The notes: generated from the sequence alone by a model not told the origin. Shown: positions 1 through 9,002, counted from the first letter of the stretch. The stretch: DNA of 64,000 bases from DASPHG01 sp963748315 (GCA_963748315.1 CAVVIK010000006.1:868001-932000), one strand, 5' to 3'. Program-made: numbers and translations.

Positions 1-40
1 GATTCGGCGGCGGGCTCGTGCATCTGCTGATCTTTGGGTG

Positions 41-823
41 ATGGCGCAAGAGGACGACAACCTGCTGAAGGCCGCCCCGGCGCTCGTGCGGATGGCCGCG
101 ACGGCCTGGATCCGCGGCCTGCTCTGGAGCGCGGAGGTCGTGCAGGACGCCCTCGGGATCAAGCACAGCGAAGAGGTCCGCGAGGAGGAGCCCGCGCCCC
201 GTGACGAAACGTCGGCCGCCGCGCTGCGCAGGCGCGGCGAGGAGCTACTCAGGCTTTCGGCGGACGTCAACTACGAGGAGGACAGCCACCCGGCATACGC
301 GCGCATCCTCGACGTGATGGCCCCCGACGAGGCCCGGATCCTGCGGCTGCTGACGCAGGGGGCCCAGCCGGCGGTCGACGTGCGCAGCGGCGGGCCGCTC
401 GGGGTCGGCGTCGTGGCAACCGAGCTGGTAGCGCCGGGGCTCACCATGATTGGCGCGGAGGCGGGCTGCCGTCATCTCGACCGCGTGCCGGCCTACCTGA
501 ACAACCTCTACCGCCTTGGCTTGATCTGGTTCTCACGCGAGCAGGTCGGCGACCACCTGCGCTACCAGGTGCTGGAGGCCCAGCCCGAGGTTGTCGCAGC
601 GCTCGACGAGGCCGGCCGCGGTTCGCGCACGATTCGGCGCTCGATCCACCTCACGCCGTTCGGGGCCGACTTCTGCGACCTCTGTATCCCAGCCACTACC
701 GCGGAGTTCGATGCGCTGCGACAATCGGTGCGTGACGACTCGTCGCAGTCCGGCGCTTCTGGCCCTAGCGCTGACGCTGGCGCTACCGGGGCTGGCCGAG
801 GGAGCGTCGAAGGCCCGAGCTAG
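41..823 (+). CDS. DUF4393 (Abi-alpha-like) domain protein
   Basis: A 260-residue soluble protein with no signal peptide. The central region, about residues 80 to 215, has the pattern I associate with the DUF4393 family: a segment HPAYARILDVMAPDEARILR, a long alpha/beta core, and a short C-terminal FCDLCIP motif. The family function is unknown; some members are annotated as abortive-infection alpha-like proteins, which is not evidence of defence here. The GTG at 38 is immediately followed by ATG at 41, and I chose the ATG. The last 30 or so residues are low-complexity Ser/Gly/Ala and overlap the next gene by about 90 bases. The true end may be near 735, where a TGA overlaps the GTG of the propeller gene, if one base is wrong here. 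Family call is fairly secure; function unknown. Confidence 0.7.
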   Translation: MAQEDDNLLKAAPALVRMAATAWIRGLLWSAEVVQDALGIKHSEEVREEEPAPRDETSAAALRRRGEELLRLSADVNYEEDSHPAYARILDVMAPDEARILRLLTQGAQPAVDVRSGGPLGVGVVATELVAPGLTMIGAEAGCRHLDRVPAYLNNLYRLGLIWFSREQVGDHLRYQVLEAQPEVVAALDEAGRGSRTIRRSIHLTPFGADFCDLCIPATTAEFDALRQSVRDDSSQSGASGPSADAGATGAGRGSVEGPS

Positions 824-2603
824 GGCCTTCACCTCCTGCGAGGCGGTAGGCGACTACGCGCGCAAGCACGCGCTGAAGATCGTCGAGCCGGGCGGGCTGC
901 CGCCCAGGTTCGGGTTCGCGGTCGAGGGCGACACCCCCGACGGCGGCCCGGAGCCCGCGCCGACATCCCCTCAGGAGGGCGCGGTGCGCGACGGCGACGG
1001 CGTCGACTACTCGACGACGAACGTGCAGGAGGAGGGCGTCGACGAGCCGGACATCGTGAAGACCGACGGGCGGCACCTGTACGTGATGAACGCGAGCACG
1101 CTCTATGTCTTCAACGTGCGCACCGGCGAGCCGAAGCTCGTGGGCTCACTGGAGCTGCGCGGGTTCGGGCATCAGCTCCTGGTCTCGGGCGACCGCGTCC
1201 TCGCCCTCACGACCTACTGGGACGACCCCGTTCTGCAGCCGCAGCCGGCCCAGGTGATCGCGCCGGAGCCCTATCCCGTTCCGGAGCCGGCGACGCGGCT
1301 GTTCGAGATCGACGTCTCGAACGCGTCCGAGCCGAAGCTGCTCAACACGCTGACGATGGAGGGCTACTACGTCTCGGCGCGGATGCTTGGGTCGGTGGCG
1401 CGCGTCGTGATCACAACTCCGCCGTCGCCCTGGCCGGTCGAATACGACACCGAGCAGGCGCAGCGTCGCGCGATCCGGCACACGCGACTGTCGACGTGGA
1501 TGCCCGACGGAGTGCTGCGCGACCGCGTGCGAGACAAGCGCCGGGTCAGGCGCATGGTGGCGTGCGACGACGTGCGCAAGCCGGTGGCGTATTCGGGCCC
1601 GGGCATGCTGACCGTGCTGACGCTCGACCTCGCGCGCGGGCTAAAGCCGCTCGACTCGGACTCGCTCATGACCGACGCCCAGACGATCTATGCGTCCAAG
1701 CGCAGTCTGTTCGTCGCGGCCGAGCGGTGGTTCGACCCGACCGTCAGCGATCCGGAGCAGCAGGTCGAGCAGGGACGCTTCACGGCGATCCACAAGTTCG
1801 CCCTCGATCCGGAGTCGGCGGAGTACCGCGCCTCGGGAACCGTCCGCGGATTCGTGCTGAACCAGTTCTCGCTGTCCGAGCACGACGACGCGCTCCGGGT
1901 GGCGACCACCGATCAGCCGCCGTGGCGTGCGAACGCCGAGCAGCGCGAGAGCGAGAGCTTCGTCACCGTCCTCGGTGAGAAGCTGAACGAGGTCGGCCGC
2001 GTCGGTGGGCTCGGCCGCGGGGAGCGCATCTTCGCCGTGCGCTTCCTCGGCGACCGGGGCTACGTCGTCACGTTCCGGCAGATCGACCCGCTCTACACGC
2101 TCGACCTGTCGAACCCCGAGAAGCCGGCCGTGCGCGGCGAGCTGAAGATTCTCGGGTTCTCGTCGTACCTGCATCCGATCGGCAGCGACCTCCTGCTCGG
2201 GCTCGGCCAGGATGCGAACGACCAGGGCCAGGCGCGGGGCACGCAGCTGTCGCTGTTCGACGTATCCGACCTCACCGCTCCGAAGCGGCTCCACTCCCAA
2301 GAGCTGGGTGAATCGACGAGCTCCGCGGCCGAGTACGACCACCACGCCTTCCTCTACTGGCCGCCGACGAAGCTGACGGTGGTCCCTGTGAGCGCCTACC
2401 GCCCGGAGGACACCTTCAACGGCGCGGTCGGCTTCCGGATCGACGCGGACAAGGGGATCAGCGAGCTCGGCCGCGCGGAGCACGAGGGCGGCTCGATCAT
2501 GCGCTCGCTCGTCGCGCATGGCCGGGTGCTGACGGTGTCGGACCAGGGCGTCATGGCGAGCACGCTCGACACGCTCGCACCGGTCAGCTTCGCCGGTTTC
2601 TAA
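732..2603 (+). CDS. Secreted beta-propeller domain protein
   Basis: The protein is exported and is predicted to fold as a beta propeller of the kind called Beta_propel (secreted protein with C-terminal beta-propeller domain). From GTG 732 the N-terminus reads as a signal peptide: two Arg, then a Leu/Ala-rich stretch ending in LAEGA. An in-frame ATG at 711 would add seven residues before it. The hallmark of the family is the segment QEEGVDEPDIVKTDGRHLYV near residue 100 of the mature region, followed by repeated blades such as TRLFEIDVSNASEPKLL. About 620 residues, a normal length for the family. It overlaps the upstream gene by about 90 bases, which is unusually long for this genome. The TAA stop lies inside a repeated palindromic element at 2597-2618. 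Ligand or substrate is unknown. Confidence 0.82.
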   Translation: MTTRRSPALLALALTLALPGLAEGASKARARAFTSCEAVGDYARKHALKIVEPGGLPPRFGFAVEGDTPDGGPEPAPTSPQEGAVRDGDGVDYSTTNVQEEGVDEPDIVKTDGRHLYVMNASTLYVFNVRTGEPKLVGSLELRGFGHQLLVSGDRVLALTTYWDDPVLQPQPAQVIAPEPYPVPEPATRLFEIDVSNASEPKLLNTLTMEGYYVSARMLGSVARVVITTPPSPWPVEYDTEQAQRRAIRHTRLSTWMPDGVLRDRVRDKRRVRRMVACDDVRKPVAYSGPGMLTVLTLDLARGLKPLDSDSLMTDAQTIYASKRSLFVAAERWFDPTVSDPEQQVEQGRFTAIHKFALDPESAEYRASGTVRGFVLNQFSLSEHDDALRVATTDQPPWRANAEQRESESFVTVLGEKLNEVGRVGGLGRGERIFAVRFLGDRGYVVTFRQIDPLYTLDLSNPEKPAVRGELKILGFSSYLHPIGSDLLLGLGQDANDQGQARGTQLSLFDVSDLTAPKRLHSQELGESTSSAAEYDHHAFLYWPPTKLTVVPVSAYRPEDTFNGAVGFRIDADKGISELGRAEHEGGSIMRSLVAHGRVLTVSDQGVMASTLDTLAPVSFAGF

Positions 2604-2618
2604 AGAGGGTCAGACCCC
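2597..2618 (+). repeat. REP-like 22-base element, copy 1
   Basis: TTTCTAAAGAGGGTCAGACCCC matches, with one central A/T difference, the two inverted copies at 28798-28819 and 28854-28875. Its core GGGTCAGACCC is nearly self-complementary. It begins in the last sense codon (TTC) of the beta-propeller gene and contains its TAA stop. Short interspersed palindromes of this general type are known as REP elements, often moved by RAYT (Y1) transposases; no such transposase is present in the window. Confidence 0.6.
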
Positions 2619-2620
2619 GT

Positions 2621-2968
2621 TTACAAAAGCTCTTCGACGCGCTCGATCGGCCGCGCCAGAACCGCGCGGTCGCCGCGCTCCACGACCGGCCGCTGGAGCA
2701 GCGGCGGATGCTCGGCCATGAGCCTGATGATCTCGTCGTCGGAGAGGTCGCGCCCCTCGACGTGCTCCTTGTAGGCGGGCTCGCGCTTGCGCAGTAGGTC
2801 AGCGGCCGGGCCGCCGGTCTTGCGCACGAGCTCGCGGATCTTCTCCTCGGGCAACGGGTCGACGTGGTAGTTCACCCGCTCGAAGTCGATCCCGTGCTCC
2901 TCCAGGAACACGACTAGGTTGCGGCAGGTGGTGCAGGTGGGCTTCTCGTAGACGGTGAGGTCGCTCAT
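2621..2968 (-). CDS. ArsC/Spx-family thioredoxin-fold protein
   Basis: A 115-residue protein of the ArsC/Spx (arsenate reductase-like) family. The N-terminus has the thioredoxin-fold strand and a CTTC (CxxC) active site at about residues 12-15. The helical middle carries the family pattern DLLRKREPAYKE, and the end has PPLLQRPVV, where family members hold the conserved Arg (LLQRP). Such proteins act as glutaredoxin-linked arsenate reductases, as Spx regulators or as YffB-like thiol proteins; the sequence alone does not decide among them, and no arsenic genes are nearby. The ATG overlaps the TGA of the LuxR-type regulator as ATGA, so it is the last gene of the signalling operon and probably translationally coupled. 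Its TAA lies 3 bases from the REP-like element. Confidence 0.8.
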   Translation of the reverse strand: MSDLTVYEKPTCTTCRNLVVFLEEHGIDFERVNYHVDPLPEEKIRELVRKTGGPAADLLRKREPAYKEHVEGRDLSDDEIIRLMAEHPPLLQRPVVERGDRAVLARPIERVEELL

Positions 2969-3609
2969 GTGCGCAGGTATGCAAGCACGGCTAGCACCCT
3001 GCGGTGGTCCTGGGGCGTGTTGGTGAGGTCGAGCTTCGAGAAGATGTTCGTCACGTGCTTCTCGACCGCGCGCTCGGTCACGACCAGCGTCTCGGCGATC
3101 GCGTGGTTGGAGCGCCCCTCCGCCATCAGCCCGAGCACCTCGCGCTCGCGCGGCGTGAGCTCGTCGAGCGGGTCGTCACGGCGCTTGCGCCCCATCAGCT
3201 GCGAGACGACCTCCGGGTCGAGCGCGGAGCCGCCCTCCGACACCCGCCGGACGGCGTCGAGGAACGTGTCGACGTCGCCGACGCGATCCTTCAGCAGGTA
3301 GCCCAGGCCCGCCGCGTTGTCGGCCAGCAGGTCGAGCGCGTAGCCCTCCTCCACGTACTGCGAGAGGACGAGCACTCCTACGTCCGGCATTTCGCCGCGG
3401 ATCTCGTGCGCGGCGCGGAGACCCTCGTCGGTGTGGCTCGGAGGCATCCGGATGTCGGTGATCGCCATATCCGGCTTGTGCGCGCGCACCTTGCGCAGCA
3501 GGTCGTCCGCGTCGCCGGCCTGCCCGACCACCTCGATCCCGGCCTCCTCGAGGATGCGGGCGATCCCCTCACGCAGGAGGACGGAGTCCTCGGCAATGAC
3601 TACTCGCAC
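2965..3609 (-). CDS. NarL/LuxR-type response regulator
   Basis: DNA-binding response regulator of 214 residues. The receiver domain (residues 1-120) shows the acidic pair ED near residue 7, the phospho-acceptor Asp in MAITDIRMP near residue 54, and the conserved Lys in YLLKDRV. The LuxR-type helix-turn-helix (about 150-212) carries LTPREREVLGLMAEGRSNHA and a recognition helix region TERAVEKHVTNIFSKL. It overlaps the upstream kinase gene by 10 bases and the downstream ArsC-like gene by 4 bases, so kinase and regulator are almost certainly a cognate pair. Typical length and intact motifs; the regulon is unknown. Confidence 0.93.
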   Translation of the reverse strand: MRVVIAEDSVLLREGIARILEEAGIEVVGQAGDADDLLRKVRAHKPDMAITDIRMPPSHTDEGLRAAHEIRGEMPDVGVLVLSQYVEEGYALDLLADNAAGLGYLLKDRVGDVDTFLDAVRRVSEGGSALDPEVVSQLMGRKRRDDPLDELTPREREVLGLMAEGRSNHAIAETLVVTERAVEKHVTNIFSKLDLTNTPQDHRRVLAVLAYLRT

Positions 3610-5054
3610 GGCACCTCGGCGCGCACCACGGTGCCTCCGCCCGGAGGGCTGTCGACGTCGAGTTCGCCGTCGAGGGCCGCCACTCGGTCGGCGAGGCCGC
3701 TCAGACCGCTTCCGGACGACGGGTCGGCTCCGCCCACGCCGTCGTCTCGGATCTCAACCACCACCTTGCCGTTCGCTCGCGTCACGGTGACTTCGGCGTG
3801 GGTGGCGTTCGCGTACTTGGACACGTTCGTAAGCGCCTCGGCGACCACGAAGTACGCCGCCGACTCGACCGGTCCCGGCAGGCGCATCTCCGGCACGGGC
3901 GCCACCTCGACGGGGACCGGAGCGCGGCTGGCGATCGCCTCGAGGGCCGGCCCGAGACCACGGTCCGTGAGCAGCGCGGGGTGTATGCCGCGCGCCAGCT
4001 CCCGCAGCTCGCTCGTGGCCTCTGCAAGCTCCTCGATGCTCGCGTCGAGCAGCTCGGCCGCCGCCGCGGGGTCCTTGTCGAGCTTCGCGCGCGCGAGCTT
4101 CAGGTCGAGCGCAAGCGCGACCAGCCGCTGCTGCGCGCCGTCGTGCAGGTCGCGCTCGAGCCGGCGGCGCGCGGTGTCGCTGGCCTGGACGATGCGGGCA
4201 CGCGAGGCGCGCAGTTCCTCGACGCGGGCGCGGAGGGCGGCGTCGAGGCGAACGTTCTCGAGCTCGAGCCCCGCTGTCTTGCTACGCAGCAGGCCGACGA
4301 GGAAGCCGTAAGGGACGGCCGACATCGCCGCGAGTGCAGCGAAGAAGAGGATCTGCTCCGATCCGTCCTGGTTCGCGGCGCCGGCGGCGATCTGCACGCC
4401 CGCGACCACGAGCATCACGATCCCCGCCCAGGTGATCGGGGCCAGCGCGGCGCGCTCGGGTCCTTCCGCGGCACGCCAGCGGCGAAGTGCCACGCGACCG
4501 ACCGCTATGAACAACGCGATCGCCGGGATGATCTGAACCAAGCCGAGTATCTGCGTCGTCGTGAAGCTGTCCTGCACCATCAGCAGGTTCTCCGGGCACC
4601 CGCACACCTCGTCGTTCGTCGTGTCGGCGAAGAGCATCACCGGGAGACCCAGGCCGACGGCCACGAAATACGAGGCAACAGCCAGGCGCTTGTGGCTCTT
4701 CGTCTCGAGCCGGCCGGACGGAATCGCGAGCAGCAGGTGCAGCAGCGTCGCGTAGAAGAGGTTGTTGACCAGCAGCCCGATCGTGAAGACGAGCTCGGAG
4801 TTCGCGGTTACGAGCGCGCCGAGAAACCACGTGAACCCGACCGCGACCATTAGCGCCCCGGTTCCGTTCTCGGGCCTGCGATCCCACGCGTAGAGACCCG
4901 TGCCAATGAACGACCAGCCGAGCACGACCCCGACCGCGGCTGCCGCGCCGCGCAAGTCGACGTGGTTGCTGTTCAGCGCCAGCACCGCGATGCCCACGCC
5001 GGCGGCGAAGCCGGCGATCCCGATCGCGATTAGGGCTCGTCTAAGGCTGCTCAT
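3600..5054 (-). CDS. NarL-family sensor histidine kinase, membrane bound
   Basis: A 484-residue sensor kinase. The first 255 residues form a series of hydrophobic segments (about seven or eight membrane spans) with short loops and no extracytoplasmic domain, suggesting that it senses something within the membrane. A short coiled coil leads to the HisKA_3 dimerisation domain with the phospho-acceptor His in LERDLHDGAQQRLVALAL, then an HATPase_c domain with an N-box near EALTNVSKYANATHA and a G-box DDGVGGADPSSGSGLSGL. This is the usual layout of NarL/DesK-type kinases. It lies between a Rec-only protein (14-base overlap upstream) and its LuxR-type regulator (10-base overlap downstream). Signal unknown. 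Confidence 0.93.
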   Translation of the reverse strand: MSSLRRALIAIGIAGFAAGVGIAVLALNSNHVDLRGAAAAVGVVLGWSFIGTGLYAWDRRPENGTGALMVAVGFTWFLGALVTANSELVFTIGLLVNNLFYATLLHLLLAIPSGRLETKSHKRLAVASYFVAVGLGLPVMLFADTTNDEVCGCPENLLMVQDSFTTTQILGLVQIIPAIALFIAVGRVALRRWRAAEGPERAALAPITWAGIVMLVVAGVQIAAGAANQDGSEQILFFAALAAMSAVPYGFLVGLLRSKTAGLELENVRLDAALRARVEELRASRARIVQASDTARRRLERDLHDGAQQRLVALALDLKLARAKLDKDPAAAAELLDASIEELAEATSELRELARGIHPALLTDRGLGPALEAIASRAPVPVEVAPVPEMRLPGPVESAAYFVVAEALTNVSKYANATHAEVTVTRANGKVVVEIRDDGVGGADPSSGSGLSGLADRVAALDGELDVDSPPGGGTVVRAEVPCE

Positions 5055-5397
5055 CCAGGATCCGGCGGAGGGCCTCGCCGGACAGGTCGCTCTTGGGGAT
5101 GAAGCCGCGTGCGCCGCTGCGCTCGACGAGCGCCCCGAAGTCGGAGGCGTCGTGGCTCGAGGTCAGGACGATCGCGGGGGCGGAGCCGTTCGCGGTGAGG
5201 CGCTCCGCCACGTCGAAGCCCTGGAGGTCGGGCAGGTACACGTCGAGAAGGATCAGCTCCGGGCTCCACGCGTCCGCGGCCTGGAGCGCCTCGGCGCCGG
5301 AGCCGGCCTCGGCCACGACCTCGAAGCCCTCCGCTTCGAGCATGCGCCGGGCGCTGGCCCGGAAGCCCTCGTGGTCGTCGACGATCAGCACCTTCAT
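5041..5397 (-). CDS. Single-domain response regulator (Rec only)
   Basis: A 118-residue receiver domain with no output domain. It has the acidic pair in VLIVDDHE, the phospho-acceptor Asp in ELILLDVYLPDLQG, the Thr/Ser in IVLTSSHD and the Lys in FIPKSD, so all phosphotransfer residues are present. Start chosen at ATG 5397, where the receiver fold begins; a longer open frame upstream has no homologous content. It is the first gene of the leftward operon and overlaps the kinase gene by 14 bases. Such proteins commonly act as phosphate sinks or shuttle phosphate in a relay. Here one kinase has both a Rec-only and a DNA-binding partner. The promoter must lie in the 141-base gap shared with the divergent MMPL gene. 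Confidence 0.88.
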   Translation of the reverse strand: MKVLIVDDHEGFRASARRMLEAEGFEVVAEAGSGAEALQAADAWSPELILLDVYLPDLQGFDVAERLTANGSAPAIVLTSSHDASDFGALVERSGARGFIPKSDLSGEALRRILDEQP

Positions 5398-5538
5398 GCC
5401 GTCAAGTCTGGCTTCTTGACGAGCGTTTCGCCATACGGGTAACCGCACCATCAGACGCCAGTTACCCGCATTGGAGCGGGCCCTCCGCGGGGCGAGTCTG
5501 TGGCCATGCAAACCACGACCCCCACAGGAGGGATCAAA

Positions 5539-7705
5539 ATGCAAAGCAAGGGACTCGCGGCCCGCATGGGTCGTTGGAGCACAGAGAACCGCAAGAAGGC
5601 CATCTGGGGATGGCTTGCGTTCGTGGTGATCGCCCTCGTGATCGGCGGCGGCGTGGGCTCGAAGGAGCTCTCGGATGCCGACAGCTACCAGGGCGAGTCG
5701 GGGAGGGCCGAGCAGGCTCTCGTGGACGCCGGCCTCGATCCGCCAGCCGGCGAGACGGTGATGATCAAGAGCGACACGCTCGAGGCCGGTGACGGGCAGT
5801 TCGACGCGGCGATCGCCGACGTCGAGCGCCGGATGGGCAACGTCGCGGATGGTGGAGAACGTCCAGTCCGGCACGATTTCGAAGGATCGTCATGCGGCGC
5901 TCGTCACGTTCGACGTCAAGGGCGATCCCGAGGAAGCCGGAGACCACTACGACGCCGTCACGGCGCCGGTGAAAGCCGCTCAGGCGGCCAACCCGCAGCT
6001 CGAGATCAGGCAGTTCGGCGACGCGAGCTCGATGAAGGAGCTCGACGACGCGTTCATGGAGGATTTGCACAAGGCGGAGACGCTGTCGCTGCCCGTCACC
6101 CTCCTGATCCTCCTCGTCGCGTTCGGAGCAATCGTGGCCGCGGGCGTGCCGATCCTGCTGGCCCTGTCGGCAATCGCGGCCACGATGGGCATCGTCGCCC
6201 TGCCGAGCCAGATCTTCCCGATCGACGACGCCACGGCGTCGGTGATCGTGCTGATCGGGATGGCCGTGGGCGTCGACTACGCGCTCTTCTACATGCGACG
6301 CGAGCGTGAGGAGCGGGCAGCCGGACACGACGCGAAGACCGCCGTGCAGCGCGCGGCGGCGACCTCTGGTCGTGCGGTGCTCGTCTCGGGCCTGACTGTC
6401 ATGACGGCGATGGCCGGCATGTTCTTCTCAGGCGACAAGACGTTCATCGGCATCGGCATGGGCGCATTGATCGTCGTCGGCGTGGCGATGATCGGCTCCC
6501 TGACCGTCCTCCCGGCGATGATGGCCTGGCTGGGCGACCGCGTCGAGAAGGGACGTGTCCCGTACTTCGGCCGCAGGCGCGCAGCCGCCCGCGAGTCGAG
6601 GATGTGGGGCGCGATCGTGGACCGCGTGCTCAAGCGACCGGCCATCTCGGCCGCGATCGCAGCAGCGGTGCTTATCGGACTCACGATCCCGGCGTTCAGC
6701 CTGAACACCGTTCAGTCGAGCGCGTCGGACTACCCGCAGGACCTGCCGGCGATTCAGTCGTACAACGCGATCAACGAGGAGTTCCCGGGCAAGGAGATGG
6801 CCGCAACGGTGGTCGTCGAAGACGGCGATGTCCGCACGGGTGAGACTGCCCAGGCGATCGCCGAGCTGAGGCAGCAGGCGCTAGCGAGCGGCCAGATGTA
6901 CGAGCCGATCGAGACCCGGATCTCGGACGACCACAACACCGCCGAAATCTCGATCCCGCTGGCGGGCGACGGTGGCGACCAGGCGTCGAAGGACGCGCTG
7001 GCGACGCTCCGCGACGAGATCATCCCGGCCACGGTCGGGCAGGTCGCGACGGTGAACGTCTCGGGCCAGACCGCTCAGAGCGAGGACGCAGATGCACAGC
7101 TCGCCAAGAGCATGCCGGTCGTGTTCGGGTTCGTCCTGATCCTGGCGTTCGGCCTGCTGCTCGTGACGTTCCGGTCGATCGTCGTGCCGATCAAGGCCAT
7201 CGTGCTCAACCTGCTGTCGGTCGGGGCCGCCTACGGCGTGCTCAAGATCGTCTTCCAGGACGGGATGGGCGAGGGCCTGCTGGACTTCAACTCGAACGGA
7301 GGCATCGCCCCGTGGCTGCCGCTGTTCCTGTTCGTCGTCCTGTTCGGCCTCTCGATGGACTACCACGTGTTCATCCTGAGCCGCGTCCGCGAGGCCGTCG
7401 ATCGCGGAATGTCGACCGATGAAGCCGTGTCGCATGGCATCAAGACGACCGCGGGCACGGTGACCAGCGCGGCAATCGTGATGGTGGCGGTGTTCTCGAT
7501 CTTCGCCACGCTCAGCATGATCGACTTCAAGCAGATGGGAGTCGGCCTTGCGGTGGCGGTCCTGATCGACGCGACCGTCATCCGGGCGGTGCTACTGCCC
7601 GCGACGATGAAGCTCCTGGGCGAGCGCAATTGGTACCTGCCGAAGTTCCTCCGGTGGATGCCGCGCCTCAGCCATGAGCCGGCCGTGGAGCCCGCTCGCG
7701 CCTAG
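5539..7705 (+). CDS. MMPL/RND-family transporter (one frameshift)
   Basis: Inner-membrane exporter of the MMPL branch of the RND superfamily, which moves lipids or hydrophobic compounds. Start at ATG 5539, seven bases after an AGGAGG site. The N-terminal segment has one membrane span (WLAFVVIALVIGGGVG), then a periplasmic loop. The frame then breaks near 5850, where an extra G in GATGGTGGAG moves the reading to the next frame; removing it gives NVADVENVQSG. Downstream the protein continues with the expected membrane spans, including the conserved GMAVGVDYALF and FGLSMDYHVFILSR segments, and a second loop. About 720 residues when restored, normal for the family. Either an assembly indel (favoured, since the rest is undamaged) or a recent pseudogene. 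It is divergent from the signalling operon. Confidence 0.85.
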
Positions 7706-7737
7706 CGCGCGCGCTGCCTCCGCACCGCGCAAGATCT

Positions 7738-7771
7738 GGCATCCTCCCCCGTTGTGTAGGGGGAGGATGCC
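7738..7771. terminator. Strong hairpin, probable bidirectional terminator
   Basis: A perfect 13-base inverted repeat, GGCATCCTCCCCC and its complement, around an 8-base loop, 32 bases after the MMPL stop and 54 bases before the protease start. There is no T-run on either side, so a classic intrinsic terminator is not shown; GC-rich hairpins without U-tails are common terminator candidates in actinobacteria. It could instead affect the leader of the protease mRNA. Confidence 0.55.
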
Positions 7772-7824
7772 TGCGCGACAGGGGTTGGCGCGCGGGCCGG
7801 AACCAGAACTCGGGAGGTTCACCA

Positions 7825-8724
7825 GTGCAGCGCAAGCTTTTCACCGCCATCGCCACGTGGGCAGTGCTCGCGACCGTGGCCGCAACGCCCTCGAGCGCCG
7901 TCGTCGGCGGGTCCGACGCCGCGCCGGGCGAGTTCCCGTCGGTCGCGGAGATCCAGTTCGGCGCGCCAGGCGTCGCTGGTTCGGCTGCACCGGAACGCTG
8001 ATCGACTCGACCCACGTGCTGAGCGCGGGCCACTGCGCTCGATCACGGAAACGCGCTGTTGTCCCAGCCCGCGTCGGTGGCCCCCGCAGAGCATCGCCGT
8101 CTCGGATCGGCAGCAACAAGGCCGGCAGGGCGAGGGGCGACCGTCAGCGCGTCACGATCCCGCCGGAGTACCTCGGGCTGACCACCGCAACGACCTGTCG
8201 ATCCTGACTCTTCGAGCCGCGTCGACCAAGGGCCGACGAAGGTCGCCGCCGGTAGCGGAACGCTCGATCTGGGACCCCGGCGCCTCGCGACGATCGCGGG
8301 CTGGGGCGTCACCGAGGAGGACGCGAGGAGTGCCCCGACACGCTCCAGAAGGCTCAGGTGCCGATCACGACCGACGAGTACTGCGAATCCGCCTACAGCG
8401 ACGAGGACGGCTGGGACTTCGACCCCGAGACGATGGTCTGCGCCGGCTATCCCAGGGCGGCGTCGACACGTGCCACGGGCGACTCCGGCGGCCCGCTGTT
8501 CGCTGATGGTCCGGCGGACGCCGCGTGGTCGGCGTAACGAGCTGGGGCAACGGCTGTGCCCAGGAGGGCTACCCGGGCGTCTACGCACGCGTGGCGGACA
8601 CGAAGCTGCGCACGTGGGTCGCGTCGGTGGACCCGACGGCGTGGCGATGACGGCTCGAGCACCTCGACCGGCGGTGGGACGACCACCAAGGGCAAGGGCA
8701 AGCGCCGAAGAAGGCAAGCCCTAG
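7825..8724 (+). pseudogene. Secreted trypsin-like (S1) serine protease, several frameshifts
   Basis: Remnant or mis-sequenced gene for an exported S1-family protease. GTG 7825 follows GGGAGG and begins a signal peptide ending TPSSA, then the activation-type N-terminus VVGGSDAAPGEFPS. The catalytic triad can be found, but in different frames: His in THVLSAGHC (about 8017), Asp in NDLSILTL (about 8190) and Ser in HGDSGGPLF (about 8480). A later segment VTSWGNGCAQEGYPGVYARV ends the domain, followed by a Gly/Thr linker and a basic tail rich in Lys and Arg. At least four single-base shifts (near 7968, 8185, 8330, 8450-8520 and 8645) are needed to join these parts. The catalytic residues survive, so sequencing error is at least as likely as decay. 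It ends tail to tail with the next gene. Confidence 0.75.
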
Positions 8725-8963
8725 ACGGGCGTCTTACCGCGGGCGCGCCGGCCCGCGCTGGCGCTCTTGTTGGTCGCCTTGCGCGAGCTCGAGAACGGCT
8801 TCTGGAACAGCCGGCCCAGGAAGCCGGGTGCCTTCGAGCCGGCCTGCTGCCCGACGCCCAGGGTCTTGTCGACTCCGCGCTGCGGCTTCTGAGAGAGCCG
8901 CGGCAGCAGGAACGCGAGTACGAGTAGCACGACACATACAGCAGCGATCACGATGATTGTCAT
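8721..8963 (-). CDS. Small membrane protein with basic tail (DUF6411-like)
   Basis: An 80-residue protein. The first 20 residues are one strongly hydrophobic helix (IIVIAAVCVVLLVLAFLLP). It is followed by a cytoplasmic-type tail rich in Lys, Arg, Ser and Gly with the pattern RGVDKTLGVGQQAGSKAPG and later KPFSSSRKATNKSASAG. I recall this pattern from the short actinobacterial family DUF6411, but I cannot confirm it without a search. Function unknown. It stands alone, convergent with the broken protease and divergent from the next gene 39 bases away. Confidence 0.7.
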   Translation of the reverse strand: MTIIVIAAVCVVLLVLAFLLPRLSQKPQRGVDKTLGVGQQAGSKAPGFLGRLFQKPFSSSRKATNKSASAGRRARGKTPV

Positions 8964-9002
8964 GACCCCGTAGTACCCCCAGTTGGCGGTTACAGTCGCC
9001 CG

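Noticed and set aside
38..823. DUF4393 (Abi-alpha-like) gene considered as an anti-phage defence gene
   Set aside because: Only the family nickname suggests it; there are no neighbouring defence genes, and the adjacent gene is a secreted propeller protein.
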